Positions 36,978 through 45,028 of a stretch of DNA of 64,000 nucleotides are shown here, piece after piece. Under the pieces are notes generated by a model. It saw only the letters and a program-made list of their open reading frames with translations, did no database searches and was not told where the DNA came from. Position numbers and translations under genes: made by a program. How positions within the stretch are numbered: the first letter of the stretch is position 1; every line of letters starts with the position of its first letter. Source of the DNA: Chitinophaga pinensis (GTDB lineage Bacteria; Bacteroidota; Bacteroidia; Chitinophagales; Chitinophagaceae); assembly GCA_945878115.1 (NCBI GenBank), contig CAMDVD010000001.1, positions 165,872-229,871 on the forward strand, written 5' to 3'.

Positions 36978-37544
36978 ATGTCTATCAAACATTTTATTCA
37001 AAGTCAAATCAATTCAAATTTTAAGCTAGAAGATGAATTGCCTTTTCCTACGAGAATCAAGCATCTTGCGAAGAATGATATCATCACAAAATATCATCAA
37101 ATCGAACAGAATGCTTATTTTCTGTTGAATGGCATTGTCAAAATCAGTATGATTCGTAACGAAGAGGATGAAAGGATATTGGAGTTTTTCTTTCCCAATA
37201 GTTTCTTTTCAAGTTATACTTCATTTCTTACACAAGAACCTTCTAATGTTGAAATACAAGCACTTTCAGACTGTGAGGTAGAAGTAATAAAGCAGAGCGA
37301 TATGCAAGAAGCTTATAAGACATCGATGTTAGCGAATGAACTTGGGCGCATCGTAGCAGAAAAATATTATATCCATAAGACCAATAGAGAAAAAGATTTT
37401 TTGACAAAATCTGCTACAGAACGATATCAAGCTTTAGTGAATTATAGGCCCGAATTAGTGCAGCAAATACCAGTCCATCAAATTGCAAAATATCTTGGTA
37501 TCGAAGCAGAGAGTTTGAGTAGAATAAGGAAAACGATTTTCTAA
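36978..37544 (+). CDS. Crp/Fnr-family transcriptional regulator (cyclic-nucleotide-binding-like)
   Basis: A 188-residue regulator of the family common in Bacteroidota. Residues ~20-120 form the cNMP-binding beta-barrel (HLAKNDIITKYHQIEQNAYFLLNGIVKI, ILEFFFPNSFFSSYTSFL), followed by a dimer helix and a short C-terminal HTH (VHQIAKYLGIEAESLSRIRKTIF). No Fe-S cysteines are visible, so it is not an Fnr-type oxygen sensor. Targets cannot be inferred. It stands alone; the 280 bp upstream contain only a 31-codon open frame without support. Confidence 0.88.
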   Translation: MSIKHFIQSQINSNFKLEDELPFPTRIKHLAKNDIITKYHQIEQNAYFLLNGIVKISMIRNEEDERILEFFFPNSFFSSYTSFLTQEPSNVEIQALSDCEVEVIKQSDMQEAYKTSMLANELGRIVAEKYYIHKTNREKDFLTKSATERYQALVNYRPELVQQIPVHQIAKYLGIEAESLSRIRKTIF

Positions 37545-37585
37545 AATGGCACTTTGTTTTGTAAAGTCTATGATTTTAAAATCGA

Positions 37586-38056
37586 TTAGTGCCCAAAAGT
37601 TAATTCATAGGTTATAGTATCTGTGGCAACAATATTGACTCCTTGTATTCTCAATATTGTGTTATCCAAAATTTGAATGGTATAACTATATTGGTCAACG
37701 CCATCTATTAAAATCAATGAAGTTTCGCCTGTGTTAAAAGCCCAATTTCCAGTTGTAGATTGTGGATCTGTTGTACCGCATTTACTGGCACCTTCATCAT
37801 CAATGGTCGTAAAATTCTTATAGAAAGTTGTGGTATTGTCTAATTCGCACGGTTGCCAATTTACGAATTCATCAATCCATGCCCCTCCATTTAATTTGGT
37901 TCTTTCTGCAGTAACTTTCCATGGGCCTTTAGTAAGGTAATCCGTTTTCACTGAGGTTGTTGACGCGGTCGTATCTTTTTTGTCTTTTTTACAAGATGCA
38001 AATAAGGTGAATGATGCAATGATGCAAAGCATTAAAATGTTGTTTAAATTTTTCAT
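37586..38056 (-). CDS. Lipoprotein with lipocalin-like domain
   Basis: A 156-residue lipoprotein: signal MLCIIASFTLFASC with lipobox FASC, then a Lys/Asp/Thr linker (KKDKKDTTAST). The body (YLTKGPWKVTAERTKLNG, WQPCELDNTTTF, GNWAFNTGETSLILIDG, YTIQILDNTILRIQG) follows the small lipocalin-like pattern seen in many Bacteroidota lipoproteins (DUF4923/lipocalin_4 type). Ligand unknown. Convergent with the Crp/Fnr gene. Confidence 0.75.
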   Translation of the reverse strand: MKNLNNILMLCIIASFTLFASCKKDKKDTTASTTSVKTDYLTKGPWKVTAERTKLNGGAWIDEFVNWQPCELDNTTTFYKNFTTIDDEGASKCGTTDPQSTTGNWAFNTGETSLILIDGVDQYSYTIQILDNTILRIQGVNIVATDTITYELTFGH

Positions 38057-38304
38057 AGTTTATTTTATTATTTTTTTTCGCTTACTCTGTTCGGTTTTCA
38101 GCATCGCCGTTTGTGATTTGATAAGTTTAAATTTTTCGTTTCCCCTCTCCTCGTATTAGTTTAAGTGGAGTAAAAATTTATTCTTGCCATTCAACAAGAC
38201 AAAGGTGTTTCAATAACGATGCTTTATAAATGACCTATGTTAGTAAATTGAAAAAGAATAAAAAAAGCAATGTGTTGACAATTTATTTTTAAATACTGGA
38301 TTGT

Positions 38305-38496
38305 TCAAGTTTTGCCATCTCGAACTGCTATCCGTGGATTTACAATCAGCCACCAAAAGCGTTAGGGCGGTAATCATTGTCTTTCATCTTCTAATCATCT
38401 ATTCGGAATTTTCTAACTTAAAAAATAAACTGTTTGAGATTTGCAATCTCGAACTGCTATCCGTGGATTTGTAATCCACCACCAAAAGCGTTAGGG
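38305..38496. repeat. Pair of REP-like palindromic repeats
   Basis: Two ~63-bp direct copies (38305-38367 and 38434-38496) share ATCTCGAACTGCTATCCGTG and CCACCAAAAGCGTTAGGG. In the second copy two hairpins are perfect: GAGATTTGCAATCTC and GTGGATTTGTAATCCAC. They have the same loop-flanking design (GATTT/AATC), a bipartite REP/BIME-like form. The rest of the 38057-38617 gap has no gene I can support. Confidence 0.75.
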
Positions 38497-38595
38497 GCTG
38501 TAACCAATATAATTACTGGTTCGCCTTTGGTTAATTCTCCCTTCGAAATCTCAGAATAATCCGCATTCAATTCTCCGCATTTGCATTTTAGCATC

Positions 38596-38603
38596 TACCT
38601 TTG
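38596..38603 (+). promoter_or_regulatory. -7 element TACCTTTG upstream of the SCO gene
   Basis: Full match to TAnnTTTG, 14 bp before the ATG at 38618. No convincing TTG at the right spacing was found. Confidence 0.4.
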
Positions 38604-38617
38604 CCGCAAATTTTTAC

Positions 38618-39241
38618 ATGAATAAAACAGCTCTCTTTCTCATTACTTTTTTTATGCTGCTTGGCATTGCATTTCTAAGTTATTACTATTACACATTCAA
38701 ACAACACCCGAAGCACCTCACCGTATATGGAAATCCTGGTCATGTGGTCAGACAATTTTCCTTTATCAATCAAGAGGGCCAAACCATCACTGAACAAAAT
38801 CTAAAGGATAAAATCTATGTGGTCGAGTATTTTTTTACCACTTGCGAAGGCATTTGTCCGAAGATGAATGACAATATGGTTGCTGTATATCAGACATTTA
38901 GAAATGACAATGACTTCATGATTTTGTCACATACCGTCGACCCAGAAGTGGATACTGTTGCGCAATTGAAACGCTATGCACAAAAGTATGATGCAGATCC
39001 TACCCGTTGGATGTTCCTGACTGGCAACAAAGATTCTTTATACAAAATGGCAGTCGATGATTACCTCATTCCGATTGCGGATAGCACCGTAGAAAAAATT
39101 AATCCGACTTTTATCCATACCCAAAAATTTGTTTTAATTGATAAAGAAAAAAAAGTACGCGGCTTCTATGACGGTACAGATGCAGCTTCTGTTAAAAAAT
39201 TAATTCAAGATATTAATGAGTTGAAGAAGGATTATGAGTAA
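38618..39241 (+). CDS. SCO1/SenC family protein (copper chaperone/thiol protein)
   Basis: A 207-residue protein with one N-terminal membrane anchor (LFLITFFMLLGIAFLSYYYY) and a thioredoxin-fold domain outside. The copper/thiol motif is complete: Cys76 and Cys80 in TTCEGICPKM and His167 in PTFIHTQKF. SCO proteins deliver copper to cytochrome oxidase CuA or act as thiol reductants. It is followed by a strong hairpin and then a TlpA-like thioredoxin gene. It is 7.6 kb from the MbnP/MbnH operon, so a direct link is speculative. Confidence 0.92.
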   Translation: MNKTALFLITFFMLLGIAFLSYYYYTFKQHPKHLTVYGNPGHVVRQFSFINQEGQTITEQNLKDKIYVVEYFFTTCEGICPKMNDNMVAVYQTFRNDNDFMILSHTVDPEVDTVAQLKRYAQKYDADPTRWMFLTGNKDSLYKMAVDDYLIPIADSTVEKINPTFIHTQKFVLIDKEKKVRGFYDGTDAASVKKLIQDINELKKDYE

Positions 39242-39255
39242 TTTACTATAGCATT

Positions 39256-39290
39256 TAAGGAAGGCTTCGCTTTGAGCGAAGCCTTCCTTA
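39256..39290 (+). terminator. Long perfect hairpin after the SCO gene
   Basis: A 15-bp perfect stem (TAAGGAAGGCTTCGC with its complement) and a TTTGA loop, 15 bp after the stop. There is no long T-run, so termination efficiency is uncertain; it may also protect the 3' end of the SCO mRNA. Confidence 0.65.
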
Positions 39291-39337
39291 ACTCTACATT
39301 CAATTTTTAATGTATTTTCGCCCACAATTTATACGCC

Positions 39338-40444
39338 ATGCAAAAAATATATGCCCTACTTATCGCCACTCTTTTCTTGTTTGGTTGCAATAGCAATTTT
39401 ACCATCAAAGGGAAAATAGACAATATGCCCACGCAAAAATTTAGAGTGGAAGAACTTGGCATTTCGGCAAACAATCCTGTAGATAGTGGCACTACTGCAG
39501 CTGATGGCAGTTTTTCGCTTTCCCATTCTATCAAAGAAGAAGCATTGTATCGTATTAAATTTGAAAAAGGGAAATACATTTTGCTCGCCCTTTCACCGAA
39601 TGATAAAGTAGATATTGCAGGGGATTGGAATTTATTAGAGAACTACCAAATAACAGGTTCGAAAAGTAGTACTGCCTTGAAGAGTTTCTTAGTCAATTTG
39701 CGCGAAAACATCAAGGATATTCGTACGCTGCAAATGATAATTGATACAATGAAAACGCATCCTAAAGAAGATTCATTGGTGAAGGAAGCAGAAATTGATT
39801 TGCGCAAAATAAATGTGCACTTTATAGACTATGTAAAAAAATATGCCGACACCACCCAAAGTGTTGCTTGTGCATTATTCGCAGCAAATATCATCAATCC
39901 GAAAATGGAAGGACCTTATGTTATTTCGTTTTATCAAAATATAGTGAAGCGTTTTCCATCTTCAAACATTGCTAAACAATTTGCCGAAAGAGCATTATCG
40001 AAAACGCCAACTGCTGCACCAAATAACAGCACCAAAAAGATTGCACCCGACTTTACAGCTACTACGCCGGATGGACAATCTATTGCCTTAAGCAACTATA
40101 AAGGCAAATACATATTGCTGGATTTCTGGGCTTCTTGGTGCGGACCATGTAGAAAAGAAAACCCAAATGTGGTGGCTGCATACAATCAATTTAAAGATAA
40201 AAATTTTATGATCATAGGGATGTCTTTGGATGAAGAAAAGGAGAATTGGCAAAAGGCAATTCAAAAAGATGGTTTGGTGTGGATGCAAGTAAGCGAACTC
40301 AAAGGATGGTCTAGTGTTGCCGCAAGAAATTATGGAGTGGAAAGTATCCCAACTAATTTTTTAATTGACCCGCAAGGGAATATTGTAGCGTCTAATTTGC
40401 GTGGAGAACAGTTGATGAACACTTTGGGAGAACTCTTAAAGTAA
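39338..40444 (+). CDS. TlpA-like thioredoxin lipoprotein with N-terminal DUF4369-type domain
   Basis: A 368-residue lipoprotein: lipobox LFLFGC with Cys17. Residues ~20-230 form a DUF4369-like domain (FTIKGKIDNMPTQKFRVEEL, GTTAADGSFSLSHSI), and the C-terminal ~140 residues a thioredoxin fold with WASWCGPC (Cys268 and Cys271) and a cis-Pro segment SIPTNFLIDPQGN. Such proteins reduce disulfides in the periplasm or in cytochrome maturation in Bacteroidota. 97 bp after the SCO gene, separated by a hairpin. Long heptamer repeats follow its 3' end. Confidence 0.9.
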   Translation: MQKIYALLIATLFLFGCNSNFTIKGKIDNMPTQKFRVEELGISANNPVDSGTTAADGSFSLSHSIKEEALYRIKFEKGKYILLALSPNDKVDIAGDWNLLENYQITGSKSSTALKSFLVNLRENIKDIRTLQMIIDTMKTHPKEDSLVKEAEIDLRKINVHFIDYVKKYADTTQSVACALFAANIINPKMEGPYVISFYQNIVKRFPSSNIAKQFAERALSKTPTAAPNNSTKKIAPDFTATTPDGQSIALSNYKGKYILLDFWASWCGPCRKENPNVVAAYNQFKDKNFMIIGMSLDEEKENWQKAIQKDGLVWMQVSELKGWSSVAARNYGVESIPTNFLIDPQGNIVASNLRGEQLMNTLGELLK

Positions 40445-40470
40445 ACCCCGATTTTAAATCCCGAAATTTT

Positions 40471-40526
40471 AAATTCCAAATTCCAAATTCCAAATTCCAA
40501 ATTCCAAATTCCAAATTCCAAATTCT
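40471..40526. repeat. Heptanucleotide tandem repeat AAATTCC x 8
   Basis: Seven perfect AAATTCC units followed by AAATTCT, in the gap between the TlpA-like and pyrD genes. Intergenic, 93 bp before the pyrD start. Confidence 0.92.
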
Positions 40527-40576
40527 AATTACTAATTGCTTTTACTTTTTACTTTCTACTTACGACTTTTTACTTT

Positions 40577-40604
40577 CTAACTACTAACTACTAACTACTA
40601 ACTA
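40577..40604. repeat. Heptanucleotide tandem repeat CTAACTA x 4
   Basis: Four perfect CTAACTA units 15 bp before the pyrD ATG, preceded by a degenerate TTTTACTTTC tract. Slippage here would change promoter or leader spacing for pyrD. Confidence 0.9.
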
Positions 40605-40618
40605 CTCTCTTCTAACTC

Positions 40619-41650
40619 ATGTATAATTTAGTCAAAAAAATCCTTTTTCGCTATGACCCGGAAGCTGTGCATTACAAGGTAATGAATTGGCTTTCTAAAG
40701 CGTATAATGTAGGTTTGGGAAAACGATATTTAGAAAGTAATTATTCGATTAAGCATCCCTCTTTGCAACGCACCGTTTTGGGATTGACATTTAAAAATCC
40801 AGTTGGCTTGGCTGCAGGTTTCGACAAGGACGCCATGTTTGTAGATGAATTGGCTTGTCTTGGATTCGGTTTTATTGAAATAGGAACAGTAACCCCAAAG
40901 CCACAAGATGGCAATGAAAAACCTCGTCTATTTCGTTTCCCAACCGATGAGGCAATCATCAATCGAATGGGCTTCAATAATCAGGGTGTTGACGCCGCTG
41001 CAGCTCGATTGAAAAATCGAAAAACAGATATCATCATCGGCGGAAATATTGGAAAAAATAAATCAACTTCTAACGAAAATGCAATTGATGATTATGCTTA
41101 TTGTTTTAAAAAATTGCATGATGTAGTAGATTATTTTGTTGTAAATGTCAGTAGCCCGAATACGCCAAATCTGCGTGCATTACAAGAGAAAAAGCCATTG
41201 CATGATTTATTGATGCAATTGCAAAATCTGAATTTAAGTTATCCGAAACCAAAACCAATATTATTAAAAATAGCGCCAGACCTAACGGAAACACAGTTGG
41301 ATGATGTGATTGAAATTGTGACACAAACGAAACTGAGCGGTATCGTTGCAACCAATACAACCATTGATAGAGACGGCTTATCTGCTGACAAACAAGAAAT
41401 TGAAAATACAGGGACAGGTGGTGTAAGTGGCAAACCACTCAAACAAAAATCTACAGAAATTATTAGATATATTTCGACCAAAACAAAAGGCCAATTGCCC
41501 ATTATTGCAGTGGGTGGCATATTTAATGCCGATGATGCAAAAGAAAAATTAGAAGCAGGTGCGAGTCTTGTACAAGTATACACAGGATTCATTTATGAAG
41601 GACCTGCAATCGCCAAAAAAATATGTAACGCTTTGATAGTTAAATCATGA
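40619..41650 (+). CDS. pyrD: Dihydroorotate dehydrogenase (quinone), class 2
   Basis: Membrane-associated FMN enzyme oxidising dihydroorotate to orotate in pyrimidine synthesis. The 343 residues have the class 2 N-terminal helical extension ([22 protein letters not shown]), FMN-binding [30 protein letters not shown], and the catalytic Ser in [15 protein letters not shown], and the end [29 protein letters not shown]. All normal for PyrD. Its last four bases overlap the TerC gene start (ATGA). Confidence 0.97.
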   Translation: MYNLVKKILFRYDPEAVHYKVMNWLSKAYNVGLGKRYLESNYSIKHPSLQRTVLGLTFKNPVGLAAGFDKDAMFVDELACLGFGFIEIGTVTPKPQDGNEKPRLFRFPTDEAIINRMGFNNQGVDAAAARLKNRKTDIIIGGNIGKNKSTSNENAIDDYAYCFKKLHDVVDYFVVNVSSPNTPNLRALQEKKPLHDLLMQLQNLNLSYPKPKPILLKIAPDLTETQLDDVIEIVTQTKLSGIVATNTTIDRDGLSADKQEIENTGTGGVSGKPLKQKSTEIIRYISTKTKGQLPIIAVGGIFNADDAKEKLEAGASLVQVYTGFIYEGPAIAKKICNALIVKS

Positions 41651-42438
41651 ATGAATTATTGACCACCACAGGTATCACAGGACTTATAGCGCTCACATTT
41701 ATGGAAATAATGTTGGGCATAGACAATGTCATTTTTGTCTCCATCATTTTAGATAAACTCACTGATGAGAAACAAAAAAAGCGAGCCTCTCGCATTTGGA
41801 TGTTGGCTGGAATTACTTTGCGCTTAGGCCTTTTATTTTTATTAGGTTATGTGGTGAATGGAGAAATGAAATTGTTTACTGTGCTGGGGCATGAAGTAAC
41901 ATTGGAACAATTAATTATGTTTGGCGGTGGACTTTTTTTATTGGTAAATACCACATTGGAAATTCACAATAAATTAGAAGGCGAAGAGCAAGGAGATTCC
42001 AAAGCAGACATTGCCAGAAAATCATTTGCAGGTATCGTACAAAAAATAATTATCATCGATTTAGTATTTTCATTTGATAGTATCATTGCTGCAATAGGAA
42101 TGGCAAATAATTTGTACATCCGAGTGATAGCAGTTGTGATAGCCATGTTCACTATGTTTGTATTTGCGAATAAAATCAGCAAATTCATACACAAGCATCC
42201 AACTTTCAAAATGTTGGCTCTTTCCTTTTTAATATTAATTGCCTTTACATTAATTGTGGATGGTATTCATATTGATGCCATTAATGTGCCGCATGGATAT
42301 ATTTATTTTGCAATGGCATTTTCATTCGGTGTTGAATTGATGAATTTAAAATTAAGAAAAAAATCTACAAAACCTGTTGAACTTCATTCTGCAAATCCCA
42401 ATGAGCAAAAGGGAGAAATGATAGATACCATCACCTAA
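41647..42438 (+). CDS. TerC/Alx-family membrane protein
   Basis: A 263-residue protein with about seven membrane helices. The TerC signature acidic residues are present in [19 protein letters not shown] and [16 protein letters not shown]. The family includes manganese exporters and tellurite-resistance proteins, probably serving metal homeostasis during secretion. Overlaps pyrD by 4 bp, suggesting translational coupling, though pathways are unrelated. The C-terminal ~30 residues are polar. Confidence 0.92.
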   Translation: MNELLTTTGITGLIALTFMEIMLGIDNVIFVSIILDKLTDEKQKKRASRIWMLAGITLRLGLLFLLGYVVNGEMKLFTVLGHEVTLEQLIMFGGGLFLLVNTTLEIHNKLEGEEQGDSKADIARKSFAGIVQKIIIIDLVFSFDSIIAAIGMANNLYIRVIAVVIAMFTMFVFANKISKFIHKHPTFKMLALSFLILIAFTLIVDGIHIDAINVPHGYIYFAMAFSFGVELMNLKLRKKSTKPVELHSANPNEQKGEMIDTIT

Positions 42439-42477
42439 TTTTCTTCTCTCATTTTCTTCAAAACCCAAACCACAAAC

Positions 42478-43248
42478 ATGGCAAAAACAATTTTAATTAC
42501 AGGAAGTACAAGTGGTATTGGGATGGGTATTGCACGTTGTTTTGCCAAAGAAGGATATCAAATTATTTTCAACGGACTAGAACCTAATGGTGCTGAATTA
42601 GCACAACAAATTGCGGATGAATTTGGGATAAGACATATTTTTAATCCAGCAAATATGTTAGACCCTGATGCTTTGAAAGCCATGGTAGCTGAGGCTATTC
42701 AAACTTTTGGTAATATAGATGTATTGGTCAATAATGCTGGTATTCAATTTGTTTCACCGGTGGAAGATTTTCCAGAACAAAAATGGAATGACATCATTTC
42801 CATTAATTTAACTGCTGCATTTATTCTTACAAAGGCTGTTTGGCCAAGTATGAAAAACCAAAATCGTGGACGCATCATTAATATTGCTTCAGCACATGGT
42901 TTAGTGGCATCTGAATTTAAAAGTGCTTACGTTGCCGCCAAACATGGTCTTGTAGGATTTACCAAAACAATAGCTTTAGAAGGTGCACCGTTCGGCATCA
43001 CGGCAAATGCGATTTGTCCTGGCTATGTGCATACCCCCATTATTGACAAACAAATTGCGGATCAAATGAAGGCGCATCAAATGACTGCCGATGAAGTGGT
43101 GCAAAAAGTAATGCTCGATAAACAAGCCATCAAATCTTTTATTTCTATAGATACCATTGCACAAAGCGTTTTGTTTTTAGCAAGTGAAACAGCAAACACA
43201 ATTACTGGCATTGCATTGCCGCTAGATGGTGGATGGACGGCACAATAA
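42478..43248 (+). CDS. D-3-hydroxybutyrate dehydrogenase (SDR family)
   Basis: NAD-dependent short-chain dehydrogenase, 256 residues. Cofactor motif GSTSGIG (9-15), NNAG (85-88), catalytic Ser138, Tyr151 and Lys155 (SAYVAAKHG). The regions GLVGFTKTIALEGAPFGITANAICPGYVHTPI and QAIKSFISIDTIAQSVLFLAS are specific to bacterial 3-hydroxybutyrate dehydrogenases, which interconvert 3-hydroxybutyrate and acetoacetate. 39 bp after the TerC gene; may share its transcript. No polyhydroxybutyrate genes are nearby. Confidence 0.92.
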   Translation: MAKTILITGSTSGIGMGIARCFAKEGYQIIFNGLEPNGAELAQQIADEFGIRHIFNPANMLDPDALKAMVAEAIQTFGNIDVLVNNAGIQFVSPVEDFPEQKWNDIISINLTAAFILTKAVWPSMKNQNRGRIINIASAHGLVASEFKSAYVAAKHGLVGFTKTIALEGAPFGITANAICPGYVHTPIIDKQIADQMKAHQMTADEVVQKVMLDKQAIKSFISIDTIAQSVLFLASETANTITGIALPLDGGWTAQ

Positions 43249-43343
43249 GCTGGTTCAAAATTAATGTTATCATGTATTGTGTCTTGACTACTAACTTCTA
43301 TGTTGGGCTTGAACTTTTTTTGGCACTTAATTCTTATATTTGA

Positions 43344-43871
43344 ATGGTGAAAAAATCAAAATATAAACCACTCGACTTTGTGATTGATAAGCTCACAAAC
43401 TCCATTGAAAATACTTCAACAGGCGAGGTGTTTGATACTGAAGTTGTGCGATTGGTTTTAAAAGATATTAGCCAAGTCAAGAAAACAGATTGGCAGTTTG
43501 ATTGGGCAAAAGAACTAAAGGATAAGACCAAAGAAGTTTATAAACTCACAACAGAAAATAACCCTTCCATCATTCAGGGACTCATCAGCATTGAAGATAA
43601 GCAAGATCATATTTTTATGCATCTTATTGAGAGTGCTAAGTTTAACAAGAACAAAGACAAAGTGTATTTAGGAGTACCTGGAAATCTTGTTGCGTATGCT
43701 TGCAAAGTTTCTGTTGACAGTGGTTATCAAGGCTTTCTCGCTTTTGACGCTAAAACAGCATTAATCAAACACTATCAATAATCACTATACGCTACACATT
43801 TTCGTGGACTAAAAATGTTCATTGAGACGAAGGCGGCGTTGCGATTAATTTCACAATACTTTAAATCATAA
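43344..43871 (+). pseudogene. GNAT-like/toxin-like gene with an in-frame TAA near its 3' end
   Basis: Open from ATG 43344 for 145 codons (KYKPLDFVIDKLTNSIENTS, NNPSIIQGLISIEDKQDHIF, VYLGVPGNLVAYACKVSVDSG), then TAA at 43779-43781. The same frame continues for 29 residues as ATHFRGLKMFIETKAALRLI to TAA 43869-43871. From memory, relatives of this Bacteroidota family are ~170 residues and end with a segment like that (HFGGHLM...A...LI.KYF). I infer one nonsense mutation of an originally ~175-residue gene. The fold looks GNAT-like. A 54-codon gene starts 5 bp later. Confidence 0.65.
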
Positions 43872-43876
43872 ACAAA

Positions 43877-44041
43877 ATGGGACTAATCAGAGAACCAAAA
43901 AATGTGGACTTTACATTTGAATCAAAACCTTGGACAGAAGTTGAACTTCGTGATTTTAGAAAATTGATGACAGAACTGAAATCAAAAAAAGTTAAACAAA
44001 AAGTACGTGGCTTGGATGCAAGAAAAAAAGTGATTGCTTAA
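43877..44041 (+). CDS. Small conserved-type protein paired with the GNAT-like gene
   Basis: A 54-residue basic protein (MGLIREPKNVDFTFESKPW at the start, ending RGLDARKKVIA). The N-terminal pattern MGLI.EP.NVDF recurs, as I remember, in small proteins encoded directly after this GNAT-like family in other Bacteroidota. 5 bp separate it from the end of the extended upstream frame. Size, charge and coupling suggest an antitoxin or accessory subunit, but that is inference. Confidence 0.6.
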   Translation: MGLIREPKNVDFTFESKPWTEVELRDFRKLMTELKSKKVKQKVRGLDARKKVIA

Positions 44042-44098
44042 TCAAAGTTCAAGTAATTAATTGCCTTGGAGCTATTCATTTTTACTAAACAGAAACTC

Positions 44099-44106
44099 TA
44101 TCTTTG
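44099..44106 (+). promoter_or_regulatory. -7 element TATCTTTG upstream of the alpha/beta hydrolase
   Basis: Full TAnnTTTG match. It overlaps a possible TTG start at 44104, so the real start must lie downstream (44131 or 44170). No clear -33 TTG. Confidence 0.4.
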
Positions 44107-44169
44107 CCTGATAATACAATTGCATGCGCAATGAATTATACTATCTCTGTGAACAAACAAAATTTTAAA

Positions 44170-45018
44170 ATGAACCATTCCTTTGAAAGCCACTTTATTG
44201 AAACCAATGACATTAAAATGCATTATCGAGATTCGAAAAATGGGGATTCGCCTATTCTGTTTTTACACGGACTAACCGCCAATGCACATGCCTTTGATGG
44301 ATTAATTGAAGAAGGAATTGCAGAAAAGAATCGCCTGATTATTCCGGATATGAGAGGAAGAGGCGAAAGTGAAAGACCAGCATTTGGTTATTCTATCGCT
44401 GATCATGCAGAAGATATTCTTGGACTTTTAGATCATGTGCAATTAGATAAAATATCCATTGCTGGACACTCTTTCGGCGGATTACTAGGGCTTTATATGG
44501 CAGCCAATTATCCAGATAGAATTGAGAAATTATGCATCCTAGACGCAGCCGCACAAATGAACCCTCGCACACCCGAGATGCTGGCTTTTGCAGTTGGTCG
44601 CCTCGATAAAAAATACGAAAGCTTTGCAGAATATATCAATGAAGTAAAACAAGCACCCTACATGGATAAATGGGATGATGTGATGTTGTCTTACTATAGA
44701 GCGGACGTAATGAAAACGGAAGAGGGCGGCGTAACACCACGAAGTAATTTAGCCAATATCATTGCTATATCTATGGGTGTTGCACAAATACCTTGGGAAG
44801 AAATCATCGAAAAAGTTGCACAAAAATCGATCTTGATGAATGGTCTGGATGCCTATACTTTGGGTGAGCCTTTACTGCCAGATTATAAAGCTATGGAAAC
44901 AGTAGAAAAAATGCAGAATTGTACTTACTTGGCTACAGATGGCAATCACCAAACTATGTTGTATGGCAATGGTGCTAAGCAAATTGTCCGAGGTTTGAAA
45001 GATTTTATGATGGAATAA
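44170..45018 (+). CDS. Alpha/beta hydrolase
   Basis: A 282-residue soluble hydrolase. I start at ATG 44170, in an A-rich leader context, giving the usual N-terminus SHFIETNDIKMHYRDSKNG; ATG 44131 would add 13 residues. The fold is clear: ILFLHGLTANAHAFDGL (oxyanion), RLIIPDMRGRGESERP, nucleophile Ser101 in AGHSFGGLLG, and final His in DGNHQTML. The substrate is unknown; haloalkane dehalogenase, epoxide hydrolase and esterase relatives share these motifs. It is convergent with the next gene (10 bp gap). Confidence 0.85.
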   Translation: MNHSFESHFIETNDIKMHYRDSKNGDSPILFLHGLTANAHAFDGLIEEGIAEKNRLIIPDMRGRGESERPAFGYSIADHAEDILGLLDHVQLDKISIAGHSFGGLLGLYMAANYPDRIEKLCILDAAAQMNPRTPEMLAFAVGRLDKKYESFAEYINEVKQAPYMDKWDDVMLSYYRADVMKTEEGGVTPRSNLANIIAISMGVAQIPWEEIIEKVAQKSILMNGLDAYTLGEPLLPDYKAMETVEKMQNCTYLATDGNHQTMLYGNGAKQIVRGLKDFMME

Positions 45019-45028
45019 TCCTAAAAAT

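Noticed and set aside
38305..38496. CRISPR array
   Set aside because: Only two copies, each with internal palindromes and a conserved core, and no cas genes; better explained as REP-like repeats.
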